A DNA stretch of 64,000 nucleotides, from assembly GCF_004135205.1 (NCBI RefSeq), contig NZ_CP035490.1:2311501-2375500 (forward strand). Reading direction: 5' to 3'. The notes under the pieces were generated by a model. It was not told where the DNA came from and ran no database searches. It saw only the letters and a program-made list of their open reading frames with translations. Each line of letters begins with the position of its first letter. Positions within the stretch are counted from its first letter, which is position 1. A program made the position numbers and the translations under genes. Below, one piece after another: positions 58,591 through 64,000 of the stretch. Origin of the DNA: Hahella sp. KA22 (lineage in GTDB: Bacteria; Pseudomonadota; Gammaproteobacteria; Pseudomonadales; Oleiphilaceae).

Positions 58591-60744
58591 ATGAATGAAT
58601 TTTCATTGTTTGCGAGCTGCCCCAAAGGACTGGAGTATGTGCTTGCAGACGAATTAAAGACTCTGGGCGCGGAAGTGCTTAAAACCAATCCCGCTGGCGT
58701 TGAGGCGAAGGCGGATCTTGCCGGGGTTTACCGAATTTGCCTGGGCTCCCGTCTCGCCAACCGAGTACTGCGATTATTGCAGTCCACCCGCACAGCCACG
58801 CGGGATGGTCTGTATCAGGCTGCTTCTGAAGTGAATTGGAGCGAGCATCTGCGTCCGGGAGAAAGCTATTGGATCGCGGCGTTCGGCTCCAGCGGCGATA
58901 TCCGGCACTCGCGCTTTGGCGCGCAGGTGGTCAAAGACGCCATTAATGACCATTTTCGCGACCGTGATCTGGAGCTGCCGGTTATCGACAAGCAGTCCGG
59001 CGTACAGACCGTACAGTTGAATCTGGCGAAGACTATCACGCTAGGTCTGGATTTGGCGGGAAGAAGTCTGCATCAGCGCGGATATCGACAAGAGGGTGCG
59101 GCGGCTCCATTAAAAGAGAATTTGGCGGCGGCCATACTTTATCGCGCCGGCTGGCCGGAGTTGTGTGGAGAGGATGGATGCTTCGTTGATCCCATGTGCG
59201 GTTCCGGCACTTTGGTGGTGGAGGCGGCGATGATCGCAATGAATGTTGCGCCGGGGCTGCTGAACCCGCATTTTCTGTTTGAAAAAGCGCCCTGGCATGA
59301 TCCGGAAGTCTGGCGTGGAGTCTACGAAGAGGCGATGGAGAAGGCGGTGCTGGGCAAGCGACGCTGGCGCGGCGCCATCTTTGGCTGCGACTTGAATCCC
59401 GCCGCTATCCGCACAGCCAAGCGCAATCTGTCTCGCGCCGGACTTGATCGCTGGGTGAAGCTGGAAACGTCCAGCGCCATGGACTTCACTCCAGATACGG
59501 AAGGATGTGGGCAGCGCTTACTGGTGTGCAACCCTCCCTATGGTGAACGTTTGGGGCAGGAGTTGGAGCTGCGCTCGCTGTACCGGGCGCTGGGACGGAG
59601 GCTGAAAACCGCATACGGTGAATGGAAAGCGGGTATTTTTACTTCCAGCGTCAACTTGGCGAAAGAAATCGGTCTGCGGGCGGACAAGCAATACCATCTT
59701 TACAACGGACCTCTGGCCACAACGCTTTATTTGTTCGATGTTTACGGTAACCGGCCAGAAGTGGAAGCGCCGCGTAAGCCGCAGAACGCCTCTCTTGAAG
59801 GTATCTCCGAGCAGGCGCAAATGTTCCGCAATCGACTGAGTAAGAACTTGGCGAAGTGGAGCAAATGGGCGAAGAAGCAGCAGCTTAGCGCTTATCGGAT
59901 CTATGATGCGGATATGCCTGAGTATGCTGTCGCCATTGACTGGTATGACGGTGGAATCATCGTGCAGGAATATGCGCCGCCGAAATCAGTGGATGAAGAA
60001 AAAGCGCGGCAACGCCTGCTGGATGTGTTGGAAGTAACCCCTGCGGTGCTGGGAATCGACGGCGGGCAACTGTTCCTCAAGCAGCGTAAAAAACAAAAAG
60101 GCATGCTGCAGTATGAGAAAACGGATTCCAGTCGCAAGGAGCGTACAGTAGAAGAGCATGGTTGCCGGTTCTGGGTGAACCTGTCTGATTACCTGGACTC
60201 AGGGCTTTTCCTTGATCATCGTCCAACCCGCTATTGGATTCAAAAGCATAGTTCGGGTAAGCGCTTTTTGAATCTGTTCTGTTACACCGGAGCGGCGTCC
60301 GTCCATGCGGCGGCGGGCGGCGCTGCGACCACCACCAGTGTGGATATGTCGCAAACCTACCTGAGTTGGGCGGAGCGCAACTTCCACCTCAATAAGCTGA
60401 GTGGTCCCCATCGTTTTGTGCGCGCCAACGTGCTGGAGTGGCTGAAAGCCGAACGCAATACATATGATCTGATATTCCTTGATCCCCCTACATTCTCCAA
60501 CTCCAAGAAAATGGAGGATGTATTGGACGTCCAGCGGGATCATGCCGGGCTGATTGAAGATTGCATGCGCTTGCTGGCGCCGGGAGGGGTGTTGATCTTT
60601 TCCTGCAACTATCGACGTTTCAAGCTGGATTCAGGCATTGAAGAGCGTTTTGCGGTGGAAAATCATACCGCCGCCAGCATTCCTGAAGACTTCAAGCGCA
60701 ACGAACGGATTCACCAGTGCTGGCATATCCGTCATAGCGCTTGA
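58591..60744 (+). CDS. rlmL: 23S rRNA m2G2445 / m7G2069 methyltransferase RlmKL
   Basis: A 717-residue fused rRNA methyltransferase. N-terminal THUMP domain (about 45-155), an RlmL methyltransferase (about 160-390) with CGSGTLVVEAA and the catalytic NPPYGERL, and an RlmK domain (about 450-717) with CYTGAASVHAA and LDPPTFSNSKKM. It modifies two guanines near the peptidyl transferase centre of 23S rRNA. Length matches E. coli RlmKL. The start follows TAGGA. Confidence 0.96.
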   Translation: MNEFSLFASCPKGLEYVLADELKTLGAEVLKTNPAGVEAKADLAGVYRICLGSRLANRVLRLLQSTRTATRDGLYQAASEVNWSEHLRPGESYWIAAFGSSGDIRHSRFGAQVVKDAINDHFRDRDLELPVIDKQSGVQTVQLNLAKTITLGLDLAGRSLHQRGYRQEGAAAPLKENLAAAILYRAGWPELCGEDGCFVDPMCGSGTLVVEAAMIAMNVAPGLLNPHFLFEKAPWHDPEVWRGVYEEAMEKAVLGKRRWRGAIFGCDLNPAAIRTAKRNLSRAGLDRWVKLETSSAMDFTPDTEGCGQRLLVCNPPYGERLGQELELRSLYRALGRRLKTAYGEWKAGIFTSSVNLAKEIGLRADKQYHLYNGPLATTLYLFDVYGNRPEVEAPRKPQNASLEGISEQAQMFRNRLSKNLAKWSKWAKKQQLSAYRIYDADMPEYAVAIDWYDGGIIVQEYAPPKSVDEEKARQRLLDVLEVTPAVLGIDGGQLFLKQRKKQKGMLQYEKTDSSRKERTVEEHGCRFWVNLSDYLDSGLFLDHRPTRYWIQKHSSGKRFLNLFCYTGAASVHAAAGGAATTTSVDMSQTYLSWAERNFHLNKLSGPHRFVRANVLEWLKAERNTYDLIFLDPPTFSNSKKMEDVLDVQRDHAGLIEDCMRLLAPGGVLIFSCNYRRFKLDSGIEERFAVENHTAASIPEDFKRNERIHQCWHIRHSA

Positions 60745-60767
60745 GCGTGTGACGCTTGGCGCCGGGC

Positions 60768-61358
60768 CTAGAACTCGTATTTCAGGCCGGCGCTGAGCTG
60801 CATGGTGCGGATCGCCGTTTCCGTATCGCGGTGAATGCGGCCAAACTCCAGGACGCCCCACAGATCGCCAGTGACCTTGATTTCCGTTCCTAACGCGTAG
60901 CTGACGCTGAAGCTGCTTTCGGTGAGGTCTTCTGGGATGCTTTGATATGTGTCCGGATCATCTTTGGAGACCTTGCCTTTCATATGAGTGAATCCGAACA
61001 GAGCGTATACGGACAGATAGTTCGTAGCTGGGTACTGCGCGCCCATATACCAGCTGGCGAAATAATCCATGCCGATATCCAGCCCCGGTTTTGCTTCTTC
61101 CTCATCCAGTCCCATGCCGGCGCGAAACTCGGTTTTGACGTAGTCGGTAAGATAGGAGCCATAGGTTAGCGTGACGCCTGTCGTGCTGGCGCTGCTGCTG
61201 CCGTCGACTCGTTTGAAATCGAACTGGGTGGCGCTCAGCCCGACATAAGATTTGCCTTCTTTTTCTCCCTCCGCACGGCTGCCGGGACTGGCCAGCAAAA
61301 CCGCCAATACGGTGAGAACGGTTGTGATCGAACGCGGATGACGAATGCGGCGCTTCAT
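60768..61358 (-). CDS. putative outer membrane beta-barrel protein
   Basis: A 196-residue exported protein with a basic-then-hydrophobic signal peptide (about residues 1-30, ending GSRA). The mature part alternates polar and aromatic residues in short strands (KSYVGLSATQFDF, LSVYALFGFTHM, FSVSYALGTEIKV) and ends in an aromatic residue (GLKYEF), as BAM substrates do. Probably an eight-stranded barrel resembling OmpX/OmpA-like small porins. Function unknown. Convergent with rlmL. Confidence 0.72.
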   Translation of the reverse strand: MKRRIRHPRSITTVLTVLAVLLASPGSRAEGEKEGKSYVGLSATQFDFKRVDGSSSASTTGVTLTYGSYLTDYVKTEFRAGMGLDEEEAKPGLDIGMDYFASWYMGAQYPATNYLSVYALFGFTHMKGKVSKDDPDTYQSIPEDLTESSFSVSYALGTEIKVTGDLWGVLEFGRIHRDTETAIRTMQLSAGLKYEF

Positions 61359-61484
61359 TATTTTTTGCTTTCCATGTGTTGTTTTTATCGGTGCGGCATG
61401 CGGCCAGAGTGGAGGCGCAATAGCTCGGGATTGTGACTTAAGCGGTCAACGCAGTCACGGAAAAGCGTCACAAATCAATTTGCT

Positions 61485-62054
61485 TTAGAGTTCGCCGATG
61501 TCCTGCATCTTGGTTTGGATGACCCGGCGCAGCTCGCTTTTTTCGAATTCGCTGGCGCGATGGAGTAGAGGCAGGCGCAGGCGATGCAGGTGCAGACAGG
61601 GGATTTGGTCCTGGAAAGGCTTCAGGTCGCCTTTGACCAGGATGGGCAGGAAAGGGTCGGACTCCGTACGCATTTTATTAAGCACTTCCAGCGCTTTGCG
61701 CATAGCGATGGGCTTTGCCGGCGCTTCCGGGTCTTTGGGCTGTATCAGCATGAACATCCCTTTCTGTTTGATCAGTTCGCCGGGAATAATATGAAAGCCG
61801 GTGCGGGTGACGGCCTCTTCTTCAATATGGTTGAACGTGTCGTGAAAGGCGTAAGGATCGGGCAATATGACCAGATTACGGTTATAGTCTTCAGGGAAGT
61901 GCATGCTGTAATTGGTATAGATTTGCCGTACGGAGCCTGAGAAGACGCATAGTTTGTTCTCAAACTTCAAGACGAACTCCTGGGCTTTGCTGCGATCGGC
62001 GAGCAAGTCCAGGTCCCAGATCAGATCTGAGTTCACGTTGTTCGATATTTCCAT
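61485..62054 (-). CDS. hypothetical protein
   Basis: A 189-residue soluble protein, starting at the ATG 62054 (the frame is open to 62156 but the upstream residues look atypical). No domain recognised. It has a moderately conserved look: mixed strands and helices, with one Leu/His-rich segment (CLHLHRLRLPLLHRA). It has no clear ribosome site. Divergent from the next gene. Confidence 0.5.
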   Translation of the reverse strand: MEISNNVNSDLIWDLDLLADRSKAQEFVLKFENKLCVFSGSVRQIYTNYSMHFPEDYNRNLVILPDPYAFHDTFNHIEEEAVTRTGFHIIPGELIKQKGMFMLIQPKDPEAPAKPIAMRKALEVLNKMRTESDPFLPILVKGDLKPFQDQIPCLHLHRLRLPLLHRASEFEKSELRRVIQTKMQDIGEL

Positions 62055-62260
62055 GTGGGCGCGTTTAATTGGCTGATACGTCTGATTAAAGCGTGAAGAC
62101 ACTGGAAGTAATCTGCAGTCCAGTAAAAACTTAGCAGTGAAGCGAGTAACCAACAAGCCACAAAGGTTATCAGCAAGGTAATATATTGTTACTTAACCTC
62201 CGGCGAGCTTCGGCTTCCGTTGAGCAAACCAATAAATTCAATAATAAAGGTGCAACTGAA

Positions 62261-62800
62261 ATGAGTCAGGGAACTACCGGCAGTCTCTCCGCAGTCTCCA
62301 AGTCGCAGGGGGCGGAGCTTATCCATCAGGATGGGGCGTTGATGCAGGCGCTGGGGCAGGCGTTTTTTGAGGTGCAGGCTCTGGAACATGTGCTGGCCTG
62401 CTTATACGGCGCGAGCCCTCATGGACTGGGGGATACATGGAGTCGCGAATTGCGCAGGATGCTGTACACCGTAGAAAGCGGCGGTGTGGAAAAAACCGTG
62501 GAAGAGCTGATATTTGATCTCGAGTTGCCGCAGGATCATTGGCTGCAATTGCAGCAGGCGTTGTATCTGCGCGAGTGGGTAATCAGCGGTTTCTTCAGCG
62601 AGTTCGGCAGCCGTTTGCAGGTGCTGGAGGCGGAGGTCGGCGAAAAACTGGTGGAGCGTATGCGCGCCGCCTCGGAAGAGATTTCCAAAGCGGTGATGGA
62701 CTTGCAGGAGCTGGTGTTTCAGCGCGAGATGGATTGCGATGAGCCGATGTCTGAGCAAGTACAGCGGGCGGCGCGGTTCTATTGGGTCGGGGCGGAGTAG
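62261..62800 (+). CDS. hypothetical helical protein
   Basis: A 179-residue acidic, mostly helical protein. The ATG at 62261 is preceded by AAAGG nine bases upstream; the open frame continues to 62186. No signal, no membrane helix, no motif I can name. Possibly a helical-bundle protein. It is convergent with the gene at 62824. Confidence 0.55.
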   Translation: MSQGTTGSLSAVSKSQGAELIHQDGALMQALGQAFFEVQALEHVLACLYGASPHGLGDTWSRELRRMLYTVESGGVEKTVEELIFDLELPQDHWLQLQQALYLREWVISGFFSEFGSRLQVLEAEVGEKLVERMRAASEEISKAVMDLQELVFQREMDCDEPMSEQVQRAARFYWVGAE

Positions 62801-62823
62801 GGCGGCTGCGCCGCCCGGCGTAT

Positions 62824-63318
62824 TCAGCGCATGCGGCGGGTCAGTTCGGACATGACGAAAACGTTGTTCTCCGCATTGAAGCCGGAAAGGCCGTTTTCCA
62901 GCAGAATTTCCTGGCGTCGTTCGAGAAAGGTTTCGAAGTCCAGTTCCGGCAGAAAATCTGTGATCCGCGCCAGTTCAAAAGGCATGTCGGCGTCGAAGGC
63001 TTCGAACAGGCGCTCCAGCAACTGGGAGTCAGGGTCGAGGCCATCGACGTAAACGGTGGCTTCCGCCAAGTCGCTGGACAGGGCGCGGATGACGTCTTTG
63101 CCGGTTTCGCCCTGTTCAAATAGATGCTCCCGGGATAAGCCGTGACTGTGCTGGTAACTGAAGTCCCAATCCTCCCAGTCGTCCTCTGGAATGATCAGCG
63201 CCTTTTGGATGGCTCCATCCGGGTCGGTCCAGGCGATACAGATAGGGTAGGCGTCATCGTCCGGGCTGCTGGCTTCGATGTCCAGGAACAGGGCGTCTTC
63301 CAGATGTTTGCTTTTCAT
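62824..63318 (-). CDS. degenerate DnaQ-like exonuclease-fold protein
   Basis: A 164-residue protein (ATG at 63318; 63357 is an alternative). The first 105 residues follow the DEDD exonuclease pattern: LFLDIEASS with the exo I Asp and Glu near residue 10, a strand with IAWTDPDG, the HGLSREHLFEQG helix, then VYVDGLDPDSQLLERLF in place of the exo II HNAxFD region, keeping an Asp but losing the Asn. After it the expected exo III (HxxxD) is not found; the rest is a helical tail. So a non-catalytic or altered member is likely (inference). Not recognised by name. Confidence 0.55.
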   Translation of the reverse strand: MKSKHLEDALFLDIEASSPDDDAYPICIAWTDPDGAIQKALIIPEDDWEDWDFSYQHSHGLSREHLFEQGETGKDVIRALSSDLAEATVYVDGLDPDSQLLERLFEAFDADMPFELARITDFLPELDFETFLERRQEILLENGLSGFNAENNVFVMSELTRRMR

Positions 63319-63489
63319 AATCAGACTATTTGGGCTCGGCAAGTTATTGACATTCAATTATATTTGCTCATCCTTATTTCACCAAACAGACTTTGCAGGC
63401 GCCCGGGAGTCTGAATACGAAAGACGGCGTTGGAATCGGTTGTCGAGAGATTCTGACGAGTTGAGTCGTATTTTGTCCGTTTTATAGCT

Positions 63490-64000
63490 ATGGATATATT
63501 AATGAAATCCTGTCTAGTCGCATGTTTTCTCTTTCTTTTTTGCATTTCTCCGGCCCAGGCCGCCCCTTCCGATATCCCGCAGCAGCTCGCCGATTGGTCC
63601 GGTTGGGTGTTGCACGACCATATTGATAAAGACTGTACCCCCGCTCATGACGGAACCGGTGCGAAAGTGTGCCTTTGGCTCAGTGCGCTGGAGCTGGAGC
63701 TGGACATGAAGCGGCTGGACTTCCGTTTTCAGGCGGAAAGTCAGTATGAGGGCTGGCTGTCGTTGCCGGGCTCCGCGCAATTCTGGCCTCATGAAGTGAA
63801 GCTGTCCGGTAATCGGGTGGCGGTGATTAATGTGGAAGGCGTGCCTTCTATCTGGCTGCAGCCCGGAAGTTACCGGGTCCAGGGGCGCATCAGTTGGGAG
63901 CAATTACCGCAAAGCGTGCCATTGCCCAAGGCGTTCGCCATGACCAGACTGAACGCCGTGGCTGCGCTGGAAGGCCGCGCTTATGTGGACAGCGGCTCCG
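63490..64000 (+). CDS. secreted protein, truncated by window end
   Basis: The frame is open from the ATG at 63490 (or 63502) to the last base, at least 166 residues. A signal peptide is visible (KSCLVACFLFLFCISPAQA, then APSDIPQQ). The mature start includes two cysteines (DKDCTPAH and AKVCLWLS), then beta-rich sequence with AVINVEGVPSIWLQPGSYRVQG. No family named; the remainder lies beyond the window. Confidence 0.65.
   Translation, partial: MDILMKSCLVACFLFLFCISPAQAAPSDIPQQLADWSGWVLHDHIDKDCTPAHDGTGAKVCLWLSALELELDMKRLDFRFQAESQYEGWLSLPGSAQFWPHEVKLSGNRVAVINVEGVPSIWLQPGSYRVQGRISWEQLPQSVPLPKAFAMTRLNAVAALEGRAYVDSGS

Overview
The window reads as a piece of chromosome from a marine gammaproteobacterium. 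Core genes keep the order seen in Pseudomonas and relatives (gyrA-serC-pheA-tyrA/aroA-cmk-rpsA-ihfB, then lapA-lapB-pyrF; pyrC-rnt; pyrD-rmf-rlmL). The fatty acyl reductase at 20.5 kb is very close to the Marinobacter/Hahella bifunctional enzyme as I remember it. I infer a Hahella-like member of the Oceanospirillales; this rests on recall of protein families, not on a search. I see no insertion sequence, prophage, CRISPR array or integrase. The only RNA gene I can support is one tRNA-Asn.

Layout. 0.1-4.3 kb: an OmpA-like lipoprotein, an M14 peptidase/hydrolase pair and two small envelope proteins. 4.4-9.5 kb: a signalling triad on the minus strand, made of a response regulator, a LysM/FecR periplasmic protein and a CHASE2 sensor kinase. 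9.5-12.2 kb: a divergent gene for a large secreted protein of beta-propeller-like repeats and FlgD-type Ig modules, preceded by a 600-base intergenic region rich in base-paired segments. 12.3-15.6 kb: BolA-family protein, YciO, an unknown protein and exonuclease I. 15.7-19.0 kb: an M16 protease lipoprotein and a small unknown. 19.3-22.5 kb: phaB and the fatty acyl reductase, pointing to storage-lipid metabolism (PHB and wax esters or fatty alcohols). 22.9-27.8 kb: peroxiredoxin, RNase T, dihydroorotase, MotY and argG. 27.9-31.1 kb: a large surface lipase lipoprotein. 31.6-35.0 kb: class I fumarase, phhB, purU and a CBS protein.

35.3-45.5 kb: the gyrA/aromatic-amino-acid/translation supraoperon, with a TyrA-AroA fusion and no hisC-type aminotransferase between pheA and tyrA. 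45.6-47.8 kb: lapA, lapB and pyrF. 47.9 kb: tRNA-Asn. 48.1-55.9 kb: an aspartate-type aminotransferase with a probable TTG start, uvrB, rmuC, a TSUP exporter, a DUF4126-like/SHOCT membrane protein and a CDF metal transporter. 56-60.7 kb: a PilZ protein, a non-coding region with DnaA-box-like sites, pyrD, rmf and rlmKL. 60.8-64 kb: a putative beta-barrel protein, three poorly characterised proteins (one resembling a DnaQ-fold exonuclease that lacks its third motif) and a secreted protein cut off by the window end.

Best candidates for something new: the structured leader of the secreted repeat protein beside the CHASE2/FecR triad; the DnaA-box-like sites upstream of pyrD; and the degenerate DnaQ-like protein. 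All three need computation to confirm.
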